NCBI GenBank assembly: GCA_028641055.1
Contig: CM054058.1
Coordinates: 498,993,919 to 499,057,918 of the forward strand
DNA: 64,000 nucleotides
Direction of reading: 5' to 3'
Source of the DNA: Alopecurus myosuroides
Lineage: Eukaryota > Streptophyta > Magnoliopsida > Poales > Poaceae
Position 1 is the first letter of the stretch. The number at the start of each line of letters is the position of its first letter. The notes under the pieces were generated by a model. It made no database searches, was not told the origin of the DNA, and saw nothing but the letters and a program-made list of their open reading frames with translations. This document shows positions 42,857 through 54,189 of this stretch, one piece after another. Made by a program: the position numbers and the translations under genes.

Positions 42857-43944
42857 AAAAGTGAACATGTGGTATTTGTATAAACAATGTCAAGTGGTAC
42901 AAGAGAATATAAGGTGGATTAATCCACATCAACCGCCACTAGGAGAATAGATGCCACTTCTAGCAAGAGCGAGCGTGTGGGATTTGTAGATCGTCTTACA
43001 TGCATGAAGGAAGCATCAAGGAAGGTTTGGCGGCATCACGTTGTATGCATCTGCTTCTGGTCAAGATATTTCGAAACACCTCCATACAGTCATATAACAT
43101 AACACATACAACTTACTCTCTCTCAAATTAGTATCCGCCAATTATTCTGACTACGATTTAAGGCTAGTGTAACTATGAAAGGATGCAAAGAATGATTTTG
43201 TGGACAGCACGCTCAAATACTTTGAGGTCCATGTAGATGAAAAGGGTTTAGGGTTTTTGGTGCCCATGGGTCGGATAAGACGGTTGGATGCCTTCTAGAG
43301 GAGAAAGCAATCAGGAGAAAAAAAAACAAAAGGGTGAAACTTAACATTCTCAAGAAGAAGTCTCTCGGAAGAAAGGCCAAGAAGAGTAGCGCCATGAGAA
43401 AGGCGTCTGGAGCTGCACGATGGGCGGTAACTATGAAAGGATGCAAAAACTTATCACATATATAAACACAAAAGATAAACATGCAAATACCTAGCCTCGA
43501 TCCTAATACAATTAATCAACGCTAGTCTCCCGTAACAACGCCAAAATATGCAGGTTGTTGTTTTCTCCCTAGGGAATAGCGATATATCATGCTTCGTTTG
43601 TATCTCGATCGGACAGAACATGAGATACCTTGTGAGAAATGAAATCTACAACTAAGAAACCTATTGTTAGGTCACACGAGCAATCAGATCATGCAGTTTC
43701 AACCGTGGAATCCACCAAATAACGGGACAAAAAGATGATCCTCACCGGCAGATACTACTGAGACAGACAGGTGAGAAGTAGTTGCAAGAGACGGGGATAG
43801 AAGGCATCACACGGTCACTATATATTGCATAAGAACTTGACAAGACGTGCGACCGCACAAGGCGGCAAGACGTGCGACCGCACAAGGACTCAATGAGAAA
43901 GGGACCAAAATGGTAAAACATATAGTAATCACTATGCTATTAAG

Positions 43945-44140
43945 AAGTGGAGCGAGCTCACTTGGTTAGGGAAGTGGATGCACAACCCAGTAACCCAGGT
44001 TCAAGTGTCAAAAAATTAAATCATGAATGACTTTTTCTGCTTAACAACTCACATCTTGACTGTGATTTTCGCTTCTACTAGTATGTTTGAAAAATAGTAT
44101 AAAACATATGAAAAAAAGGTATTCCTCCAAAAAATGCAAA
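43945..44140 (+). repeat. tRNA-derived SINE-like insert (unit B)
   Basis: Same insert and position as at 10,163 in unit A: GAGCTCACTTGGTTAG, then CCCAGGTTCAAGT and an A-rich end. Confidence 0.55.
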
Positions 44141-46493
44141 TATTCCACTTATACGAGATTAATCCATACACTACTATTATTAGTGGTAAAAAACATGAAG
44201 TGAAGATGATAATAAATCATGTGCGGATGCATTTTGCGATGGAGGAGCATCTTATAACGTGATAATATGGTTAATTTGCGGAATAAAATACACCCCCACG
44301 AGCCTCATGGGATGAAAGAACAAACAATCTGACAGGCGGCAACATGTTTAGTTAAAATTCTATTCTCTTTCATGTGAGTCATGTGGGTTTAAAGAAAACC
44401 CATGCAACCGGATTTCTATGTTTAATTCCGTCCAATAATTTTTTTTCATAAACTAGCGGCGGACTTGTGTACACAAAATGATTACATAAGACCATATCAG
44501 ATGGTAAAATTGACATACACAAACATATTAGAATTCACACTAGTTTCTCATTGATTATTACTCTAACAATTTTTGTTTCAATACCAAGTACTGAGAATGC
44601 ACACTTTGTTAAGTTTTGACTTTCTAGACAATTTTTACAATGATAAAGTAGTGTCATTGTTTTAGTTTTTATACTCTACAGGTTATTATTAAGACGCTTA
44701 CTTTGTTAATATGGTTCCTATTAGATATCGAGCCCAATGTTTACAACCTGATAATGGGTAAATGAACTCACAAACACAAAGCAACCCAAATAAACAAAGA
44801 AAACCAGTCATGATAATAAGCCTCAAAATTCTTTTCAATGTCGTATCCAATCTCGCTTGTGATGGACGGCACCGAAAATTCCATCCACTGAAGAATTTGC
44901 GAAGAACTATCAAAGGTAATTTGAATCTCGGCAATAGTAGACCTCCGGTGAATAACGGAGATTTGAAACCGCATCAAGCATATCAGCCGAGGCATAGCCT
45001 CGATCTAGGCAGGCATCCGCGCTATCTTCGCTAGACCAAGCTGACGATTTTTATCCCAAAGGCTTGAAATAATAGGTTATTTAAGACATTGTGGTTGTCG
45101 ACATTGCCCAAGGATCCACACCATCAAACAACAATTGGAACAAACATGTTGACCATGACGACCCATCATACTAAAACACTCTAGCTCACATATATATACA
45201 AACTAAGCGCCACAGAGACGTGATTGAAGTTGGGGGACTTCTATGCAGGGGTACGCCTCCATCACGGTCTAAGACATGTCGTTGTGACACCAAAACCAAA
45301 TGAAAATAAAAACTTGCTAAACTAGATCAGAGAAGACGATCCTCTCCTCTCCACCCACGGCACTGGAGCTGTGACTAGAGGCAGGGGCGGAGATTGAATC
45401 CTTAGGCGTTGGCTTCTTCACGTGTATATTGCCTTTTCTTATGCCAACTTTACAATATAAGGTGTTTACTTAATTATACACTAGAAACTACCGTTGAGGC
45501 ATTTATTAGATCATGTTCTTTATGGATATTTACCATAGATACTTATAAATTATATAGATTATGCATTGCAGAGACCATAGATCTAGAAAGAAAAAAATTG
45601 TAAAAAAAAATACAATCTTCTATCTTATAATGAATTCACTTAAAAAACAAATACACATCCTAATATTTCGTAATAATGCTAGTTTATGTCGTTAAACTAT
45701 GCAAAAAAAAATTACTTGTAATACTATAACAGGCTAAAAATAAGACTCATAGAAGTACAAAAGTTCAGTATAAATTGTATTCATTTTTATTCGCCCCGGT
45801 CCAAAAAAAAAATCAGAAATATTTCTATCACATCCACATAGAAAACTCAATATAAATCAAAAAGTAAATCCATTAGAAAATAAACTGAACACAAACTGCA
45901 CTTGTAATCACAACGCAATATTACCTCAAGTCACAATTTAATCTTTCATAAATTCATCGTTTATAGTAGAATACAGGGACAATATTAAAGGTGCCCGTCA
46001 CCGCACATCATCACCTTGTGGCCAAATTATCAAACACCGAATTGTCCATTTAAAGTTGGTGATGAGTATCGAGAACACTAACGTTCAGACTGAGAAGAGA
46101 TATGCGTGGAGGGGGCTAGTCCATGAAAAGGAGGAATAAGAAGCATGGTGCATTGAAGTTAGAGCAGACTTTTGAAAGGAGGAGCATCGGGTTGCTGTAT
46201 GGACATGAACCCCTGCGGAAAACCCTAGCTTGTAGACACCCTCCTCCCCTGGCACCGCGATCTCCTTCTCCTTGAGATCACAAAATTTCTTAAAATTCGA
46301 ACTGTGTTTGTTGCCTCAAACTATTTAAAATAGAGATATGCATCTATTTTCTATAAGGGGCAGACAAGCCAGCCATGGCCTAGGTAGCCTAGCACCAACA
46401 TCCCAGCCCAGGTCCATTAGGCCTTTTGGACAGCAGTCGAATCACTCCGAGCCGTCGGATGCGGATTTGACGGTAGGTAGCAAGCGCGTATAG

Positions 46494-46512
46494 TATAAAG
46501 TATAAACCCTAG
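46494..46512 (+). promoter_or_regulatory. TATA-like box and telo-box at the end of unit B
   Basis: TATAAAG (46,494-46,500) and AAACCCTAG (46,504-46,512), as in unit A. Here a longer C/T-rich 5'UTR-like tract follows, with frames into the 46,611-49,290 stretch. Confidence 0.5.
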
Positions 46513-46610
46513 CCCATTTCTCCTCTACAGCCCCTCGCCGCCGCCCTGTGACAAACCCTAGCTTCTCTCCTGGCCCCGATCCCCTCTCTCCTCTCATCCC
46601 CAAGGACGAC

Positions 46611-49290
46611 GCCAACATCCCTCTCCATTCTCCCCTCATCTCTCCTGGCCCCGATCCGCAAGCCCACCCCTTTTGTTCCCTCTCTCCACCCTTTGTGCTC
46701 TCTCCGCATCCTCCATCCGTTGCCGACAATGCAGATCTGCCGCCAAATCTCACCGGTTACAGATACACTACTTCGACGACCATTGCCGCCACGACGTCGC
46801 GGCAGGTTGGCTTGCCGGGGCGCGCGTGCTTGGATGCGCGCCGCTCCATCGAGCTGACCGGACCGCAGTGGCGCGTGACCTAGGGTTTGTTGTGTCTTTG
46901 CCCCACGCCGGCCATGACTCTCACGTAACCAGCATTGCGACAGCGTCCAAGGACCATGGCCTGGCACCGTTCGCTGCCATGGAGGGAGAACGATGCGATC
47001 CACAACCTGCTTGGTCAGCCCCCCTCCTCCTCCCTCCTATTAATCTTCGTTTTACATCTGCTCTCCTCACGCCCTTGCTACTCCTACTGCTTTGATTCGG
47101 ACGGTGACACCACCCTCTTTGGAGACGATCTGGCTGGACATGTCCTCACCGACCGTGCAAGCGCGCGACCTGCCGGCTCCGACTGAGCCGCTCTGCTAGC
47201 ATGGATGCTACGGCAGGGTACTGCTGCGAACTACTTCGACGACCAATGCGGGCACGTGGTACTACTTACGTCTCCATCCCGATGTTGATCAGCCGTGCAC
47301 CACCAGAAGACCAGCTAACTACAACGTCCAGATAATCTCCCTACCCTGGTGCTTTGGTATGATGTGCATGCTCACCTAGTCACATGCGTGTATCGTGTAT
47401 ATATCTCCCTCCCAAGTAGATGCTAATTTTCTAGTGCCTTTGAGGATGCCGATGATATATTATGCACAACACAAGACAACACTTGAGATCCAAAATGTAC
47501 ATACACATGTTGCTTCCTCTAGTCTGCAGCCACACATGTTAGCTCTAGCACTTGTGTTGTTATATATATTGAAACATCAAGATTCTCCTACTTGATGCCC
47601 TGCTAGAGATCTGAAAGTTCACTAGTACAAAGCCTGAACCAAAGCCATCGTACCCTTTATTTGTTTTTCTGTTTATGAGTTATCTACTCGGTTCCAGTCA
47701 CGAATAAGAGAGGGTTGTTGTGTTGAATTGTGCATGCTGTTTGGAAATAAGCTTCTTTGTTTCTTGCATTCTTAGTAAAGAACATTACATGTCTTCTTAA
47801 TAAATGTATGAGTTGACATAATTGTTAAGATTCAGTAGCTACTAGCTAATGTTATGTTCTAGTTTATCTGATCGATGCTAGTCTTGGTAGGAAAATTGTT
47901 GTACATGTTCCTGTTCTGGTACTTCATCCATCTCCACATGCTTGTTAGATTAGCTCATACCATTCATGTTAGTGTATATAGCTAAAATAGGTACTGTTTG
48001 CACATGGTATACTCTTTTAATTAGTTGTTTCTTAGCATCCATATGATCTATTATTTAGGTGCTTTCCCAATTTTATTATGGAGATGATGCTTCCATAGCA
48101 AGCATGTGCTTGGTTACAGTGAGTAGCAATTCATGAAAAAACACTTGTGCGCTCTCTCTGTTGATTTAAAAAATAATAAACACTTGGTTCTGATGCACAC
48201 CTATCACCGTTTTAGCATGTACTTTCGGATGAAACTGACACCTCATGGGCTCTTACTTTTATTGGCTATAATAAAATTATGTCACTTGTTCATGTGGGAG
48301 GATTATTTGATTGCCTTAACTTGTATTTTTTCTTAACAATTAGCTTAGAATTCGTGACCCTTAACTTGTCAAATTAGGATGACCATGTTATATGATTAGG
48401 TTACTGCTGCTTCAACAACTTCACTAATCCATCCATTGTCATGTAAAGCATTTAGATAATTTACTTTAGTGATATACACCGATTCACTATATTAAAGAAC
48501 CTTTTTAGCATTGTTTGCTGCTAATATATCCATTGGCTACCTATTCTTATTTCTTTTTTCCTTTTGTCCACCTCCACCAGGGATTCGGCATGGAGGACAA
48601 CGTGTTTGATGGCCACGACAGGTGCGGCGACTTGATCAGCAAGATGGTGAGGGTCTGCCTCCCATTCATGGTGCCGAGCCACTGGAACGCGCTGTTCCTG
48701 GCTGATGCTAACGCCGACGATGTGTTCAGCGAAGTATCGCCATCCTCATAACGTAAGCAGTCTGATATGCAACTATTTGATGATAGCCAACTAGTTTGAT
48801 ATTCAGCTACTGCTAATAATTTTGACCATTTCTTGTAGGTTCGGAAGAATTTTGCCTCATCCGGCAAATGAAGAAAGGTAGAATTATTTGAGCTTCTGTC
48901 ATTAGTTTTTCTTGCTATTTTTCTTACAGTTATTGTCTAGATTCCCACACATGTTGGGACAAAAGAGAACTCTCGGATTTATTTTGTCATGTTTGCATCT
49001 CATCTTGCTCTATCTCATTGCTAAATTACCATGTATACTGTTTTTTCTGCTTTCTCAAAGATTGACATTTGGTTACAGATTGTCTGCATACTTGGAGATG
49101 ATCGAAAAGAAAACCTGCTCTTTGGATACCTGTTGCGGAGACAGGCCATGTTCGATGGCATAGTCTCTGGAGAGTCAGGGGACCGAGCGAAGAGTTATGT
49201 TGTTTGCCCGTAGTCTATCTCCGTTTGACTGTATGGATTGTAATGTACGGATTGTTATAGACCAAGTCTTATTTAATGAATTGCATTTTC
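46611..49290 (+). other. Unresolved gene-like stretch with exon-like blocks
   Basis: After the telo-box promoter come GC-rich leader-like sequence (46,611-47,200), an AT-rich intron-like span, then an acceptor-like CCACCAG at about 48,580. A block coding MEDNVFDGHDRCGDLISKM to DDVFSEVSPSS and a stop (48,591-48,751) follows, and later a block coding VCILGDDRKENLLFGYLLRR to SYVVCP and a stop (about 49,078-49,214), before polyadenylation-like AT-rich sequence near 49,275. I recognise no domain. It could be a spliced host gene, a pseudogene, or gene fragments inside a larger transposon. Confidence 0.35.
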
Positions 49291-49599
49291 CCAATTATGT
49301 TTGATATATAAATTCTGTGTGGGATTTGTCATCTGTTTGAAATAAATATCTGATTAGTTTGGTCCATTGATGAATACAATACGAGTGGTTTTGAAATTTC
49401 TGATATGTGGGGCCAACAATTTGGATTATAACAATATGAACATATCTGACTAGTGGGACCAGGTCAATAAAAAGGGAGTAACTGGAACTCCTTTCACTGT
49501 GAAAAGGCCACGGGCCCAAAATATGAAAAATGCCAATATGTTGGGCTTGGCCTATGCTGCTGGCCAAAAATGACACAAAGAAGTATAAACAAGTTGAAT

Positions 49600-49884
49600 T
49601 GTTGGGCTTGATCCATGTAAAGCACCGAATTGGGATAGGCTAAATTTTAACCATGACCTACTCTTTTGGTCATAATTTTGCCACATAGGATTGGCCACGT
49701 AGGACCTGACGTGGCTATGACAAAAACAGCCCATGACCAAAACCATTAAAAAGGTCATCGACAATCAAATAAGACGCTCGGTATGTGAATTTCATAATTT
49801 GGTCAAAAAGGGGTCATGAATGAAACTGTATGATTTTCCCGTGACAAAATTTGAGAGTCATGTATCTACACTTTTTTTGTAGTG
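49600..49884. mobile_element. CACTA-like transposon right terminus
   Basis: Ends ...CTACACTTTTTTTGTAGTG at 49,884; read from the other strand this is CACTACAAAAAAAGTG, a typical Triticeae CACTA terminus. It is preceded by repeated GTCATGA/GGTCATG and CACGTAGGACCTGACGTGGC motifs common in those subterminal regions. A matching left end was not found, so the extent is unknown. 49,290-49,600 holds nothing I recognise. Confidence 0.5.
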
Positions 49885-50535
49885 ACCAAATGCAATAAAG
49901 TTTTTTCCTCACTTGTAGCTAGTTCTATTCTCAATAGGAAGTTTTAAGAATCAGCTGGGATCATTTTTTTTAATGCAAAACTTCGGGGGACGATATTGCA
50001 TCATCTATAAAATCAGATGGAAAATTACCTAACAAGTTGGAGAAGTCACAACATATACTGTACAAGATGCTCCCAGATAACCAGCGTGTAGGATGCGGTA
50101 GATGAGTTTCTTGGTGAACTATCGGTCATTAGAACCAGACCAGTATATTATGCCATGCAGAAGAGGATTAACGAACTGGTGATGCACACATTTAATATAG
50201 ATTTCTATCCTAGGATCGATCGAGAAAATGATATATCACAGAACATGATCAAAACAGAACAGATCCAATCTCCCAATTCGATCATACATGCAGATACGAC
50301 ATTACATTACGTTGATACCCCTGGATATGAAGCTAATTAAGATAGCCACGGCCGTCCAGAAATTGAACTTAGATAGCAGCAGATAAATCTACCGAACTGA
50401 ACTGCAATCGTAAAAGGTTTCATGAACACGAAAGTAAAGATGAGAGCTCGACTTGGATGAACAATGCCAAGTCCCAACCCCTTCATTGCTTGACAGCCTC
50501 GAACGGGTGAAGTTGCGAGGAAAGAGCTGGGCTGC

Positions 50536-51636
50536 TTACTCTGATGGATAGGCTCCCTCCTGCAATGAAGTGAGCAAGATGAATTGATCAGATTGATTTT
50601 CAGAAATGAGCAAGGCAAAACTAAGTTAGCAATTCCTGTACGTGCCTCAGAGATGTATGTCCATTGTTAGGCCATTTCGGCGGTTTCAGCGACCTCCTTG
50701 GGGTCGAGGAAGCGGGAGAGGACGGTGACGGCGAGGTCGGTGTGCTTGACGGCGAGGCTCACGAGGGTACACGCGCGGTCGAGGTAGGAGAGCGCCTGGT
50801 ACAGGCTGCCAGCGATGCCGTCGGCCGGCGCCGGGAGGGTCGTCTTGCTGCTGGCCTGCTGCGCCGGTGGCTCCGTGACGGAGGCATCCTGGTCGGAAAG
50901 GCCGATCTTGGCGAGGTCCTCGGTGACGGAGTCGTCCTGGTAGGAAAGGCCGATCTTGGCGAGGTCCTCGGTGGCGGCAGTGACCGTGTCCTCATTCGTG
51001 GGCTCGGCGGTGTCCTGGTCGGAAAGGCCGATCTTGGCGAGGTCCTCGGTGTCGGCGGTGACCGTGTCCTCCTGCGTGGGCTCGGCGGGGTCCTGGTCGG
51101 AAAGGCCGATCTTGGCGAGGTCCTCGGTGGCGGCGGTGACCGTGTCCTCCTGCGTGGGCTCCTGGCGGGCGATGACGCCGAGGTGCTCGAGGCAGCGGTG
51201 GAGGTGATGCTCCTTAGTCAGCTTGGTGGCGTGCACGGCGGCCTCGATGCGGGAGAAGGCCTCCGTCTGGGTGGTCGGGCGCGCGGGGAGCCGCTGGGAC
51301 AGCAGCGCGTCGTACAGCTGTTCCTCGGGCATGGCGAGGAAGGCGGGGTTGAGGGCGAGGCGGGCGCCTTTCTCGGCCGCCTTCATGAGGCTGGCAGACG
51401 GTGAGGTAGTGGGTACCGGCCCCGAGCCCCGCGAAGTAGACGTCGACGAGTCCGGAGGCGATCTTTCCGAGCCTGGCCGAGGCGCCGTCGTCGGCCAGCG
51501 CGTCGCCTGCTGTGGCCTCCCGCAGCTGCCGCTGAAGTTGCAGGAGGCGGTCGCGCTGGGCTCGGATGTTCTTCGCACCGCTCATGGCCTCAAGGAGGAT
51601 GAATCCTAGCTCCTTCTTGCCCACCTCTCCTGCCAT
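50536..51636 (-). pseudogene. C: paralogue of A1/B1, frameshifted, with internal repeat expansion
   Basis: Starts MAGEVGKKELGF at 51,636. Near 51,395 a net four-base insertion after HYLTVC shifts the frame; the family sequence (MKAAEKGARLALNPAF) continues in the next frame. The linker that is single in A1/B1 (EDTVTAATENLAKISLSDPD) is expanded into about three and a half units here. The codon after EMA is TAA where A1 has GAA, removing the last eight exon-1 residues. The exon-1 donor is GC (GAG|GCACGT) rather than GT. Exon 2 is still readable at 50,559-50,536 (EGAYPSE, stop). The combination argues for a pseudogene. Confidence 0.8.
50880..51162 (-). repeat. 78-bp in-frame minisatellite in gene C
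   Basis: Units of 26 codons with core EDTVTAATEDLAKIGLSDQD occur in tandem: three full and one partial, with small differences (AAT/ADT, TQ/TN, SDQ/SYQ). The period is a multiple of three, so the expansion kept the frame of that part. Confidence 0.9.
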
Positions 51637-51795
51637 GGCCGCCCCTTGTTCTCTCTAAGCGTGAGTTCGGGGAGGAAGGGGAGAAGAGAAAGGTTTAGTC
51701 TTTGGGAAACCTCTGAATTTTGAAGAAGGCGAGTGACTGGAATGGATGGGAAGCGAAAAGCCAATGGATAGCAGCGAGCGCCAGGCTAATCCTGC

Positions 51796-54038
51796 CGAAT
51801 ATTCATCCCCACACCTACATGGATGTCCACGACCTATCTGTGCCGTCCATCCTTTGTTGGAGATGCGCGCGAGTAGTTGACCAGCTTAGCACGGGCCAAC
51901 GAATCACCTTACCATGGCCCGCCATCACCGTACGGAAGTGCTGGTCGTGAAGCTTAACCCCGAACCCGCACAGATCAAAACATGAGGGTGTTTTGGTCAC
52001 TTCCTTCCTACCTGAGGGGACCACCACCGGCGGACAGGAGCACGTCTGCCTCACCGCATGGTCCTTTCCGGAGCCCAGCCTCTGCCTCTGAGTTTTCCCC
52101 TCCCCCCTCGACGGCCTCAAGTTCATCAATGGCGGAACCTGCCGCAAGATCCACCGCATCGAACTCAAGAGGGAAGATGGATTCGAGCAGCTTGGCAGGG
52201 AAACCCATCTCCAATACATCCCACCCCACCTGGTATTGAAGCAGCTCCCCGTCGAGATCAACTCTGGCTATGGGGCTTCGGATCCTAGCTTCTCCGGCCA
52301 TGGGAGTCCGGATCCGAGCCTCTCCAGCAACATCTACCCAGTCATGGAGGAGGAGCGGGGCTTGGAGCGCCACCTGACTCTTCCCGGCCACAGCTGCAAC
52401 AGGACTGCTCGGATGCGCTCTTCTCTTTTTCGTTTGGATCTGAGTTTTTTTTTTGTGTGGTGTACGACGAGTCGATCCTGCTCTTGGTGCCTTTTTCTTG
52501 TATGTAAGTCTGAAAATGCACGGGCTGAGCTTGGCTCCCTATGCCGGATCTCTTTGGTTCTTAAACTTTTTGTTTTTGTTTGGATGTACAATATTGAAGT
52601 ATGGATCAGAAAAATAGTGTTTTTTATAGAGCATGAATTTTTTGTTTCATTTATCTTCTATCCATCTACCGTGAAACTTCTACAGAAGATGCTAGTTCAT
52701 GCAAAGCTTCTTCACCACCGGGATTTCATCTTCACCAGCAGTACGACACAGGATTTGACCTTCCTGTGTATTTTTTTTCAGGCTTGATTCAATCCCCGTG
52801 GCCCATATTTCCATATCCAGAATTATTTTTGTAGTTTCTTTTAGTTGGGAATTCCTTTCAGTTATTTCCCAGATCTAAAAAAATACAACTTCATTTCAAT
52901 ATTATTCTTAGGTGATGCAACCACATGTAATCCTAGTTAATTTTCTGTATGAATCTTGAATCGATCTGGAATCATGTTTTCCTCCTACATGCTTCAGTAT
53001 TTTTTGCCGATATTGAAATGGTTGTTAATTCATCAAAATATGAGCAATTACTTCTGTGAATTATGGTATCAATTTTGGATTGTTTCCAAGAAAAAATATG
53101 CAAAAATGGTTCTCCGTATGTGCGTCTGTGCTTTTTTGGGGTGAACAAAATTCGTGCTTTTTTTCTGATGGATGTTCATGTGTGTATTTGCATACAATGA
53201 AAATTATTGGGCATGTATTGTTTCTACGTGGACTTGTTCATGATTGTTGTCCTGATTTTCCTCGAAATTTCTTGTTGATAGATGCAAAAAAAACATGAAT
53301 TTTGCCCCGATTTTTCTCGAATTTTCATAACGTGTCTAAACAGAAAAAATATTACTGCATAGATTCATCTGATATTATTGTTAATGCATGTATCCGAAAA
53401 TGCTTGTTAATCCATAAAACTCAAATATCATGTACCCTAAACCCTTCTACATGCTTATGTATTTTTTTCTGATATTGAAATGGTTGTATTCATCAAGATT
53501 AGAAATCATTGTTTATACATCAAGATCCGATATTGTTGACTCCACCATTTTCTGGATATATGCATCCGATTTTTGTTCTAATATGGAAATGGTTAATGCA
53601 TAATCTTTTTTTAGGGTACATACATCAATATTTTCTAGATATACGCATCTGAAATATGGCCTTTTTCTGATAATGAAATGGTTGTTATAACATTTTAATT
53701 ATATATGAATATACTTCTTTTGGATATATGCATCTGAAATATGTATTTTTTCTGATATGGAAATGTTTTTAATGCATTAATATTTTTAGGGTATATATAT
53801 GAGCACTGTTTGGATATGTGCAGTAATATGCAGTAAAAGTATCGAAGGGTATTTTAGGCATGAAAGTACTGAAGGCAGGTTTTATTAGGAATCATGTTCA
53901 AATCTCCGGAGGGTGGTCTAGAAAGTCAAAGTGCGTTGGCTTGGTTTGGTAGGGAGGGCCTAGCTGGCTCGTATCCCAACCAAGATGGATGGTCCAGATA
54001 AGCCTTGGACATCCATCTAGGTGTGGGATCGTCACACT
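51796..54038. mobile_element. Mutator-like element (MULE), 2,243 bp
   Basis: Inserted into the 5' flank of gene C. The target sequence CTAATCCTGC is present on both sides (51,786-51,795 and 54,039-54,048), giving a 9-10 bp duplication. Unit A shows the unoccupied form (CGAATCCTGCTAGCCTTGCAGG at about 7,800). Long imperfect inverted termini: left CCCCACACCTACATGGATGTCC and right, reverse-complemented, CCCACACCTAGATGGATGTCC, with similarity continuing about 50 bases. The outermost dozen bases match poorly. The interior has a gene-like left part and an AT-rich right part (52,800-53,900) without ORFs. No MURA transposase is seen. Confidence 0.72.
52104..52430 (+). pseudogene. Captured gene-like segment inside the MULE
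   Basis: An open frame with protein-like composition reads DGLKFINGGTCRKIHRIELK, REDGFEQLGRETHLQYIPPH and MEEERGLERHLTLPGHSC before turning into low-complexity hydrophobic sequence. I do not recognise the source gene. GC content and codon use differ sharply from the AT-rich remainder of the element, as in Pack-MULEs. Limits are approximate. Confidence 0.45.
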
Positions 54039-54189
54039 CTAATCCTGCTGGACTTGCAGGCGATGGGTCTGCAGTCTGCACGATGGCCACCACAACCGTC
54101 TCTACCTTTTGACCGGGTCAGGCACAACGGCGGCCTGCGCCCTCCGCTACCACTACAGGTCAACTTTCACTCTAGTCCAGTTCAACAAC

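Larger units (their letters stand above)
35952..46610. repeat. Segmental duplication unit B (pair of unit A)
   Basis: Direct-orientation match to 5,954-12,836 from CACGTAGAAAATCC to CCCCAAGGACGACGCC, interrupted by the 3,850-bp hAT element plus its 8-bp duplication. After 46,610 the sequence continues with CAACATCCCTCTCC while A continues differently. The AT-rich part 42,860-46,400 contains no gene. Confidence 0.93.

Noticed and set aside
47621..47640. CACTAGTACAAAGCC as the left terminus matching the CACTA-like end at 49,884
   Set aside because: Similarity to CACTACAAAAAAAGTG is limited to a few bases, and no matching 3-bp target duplication (ACC) precedes it.
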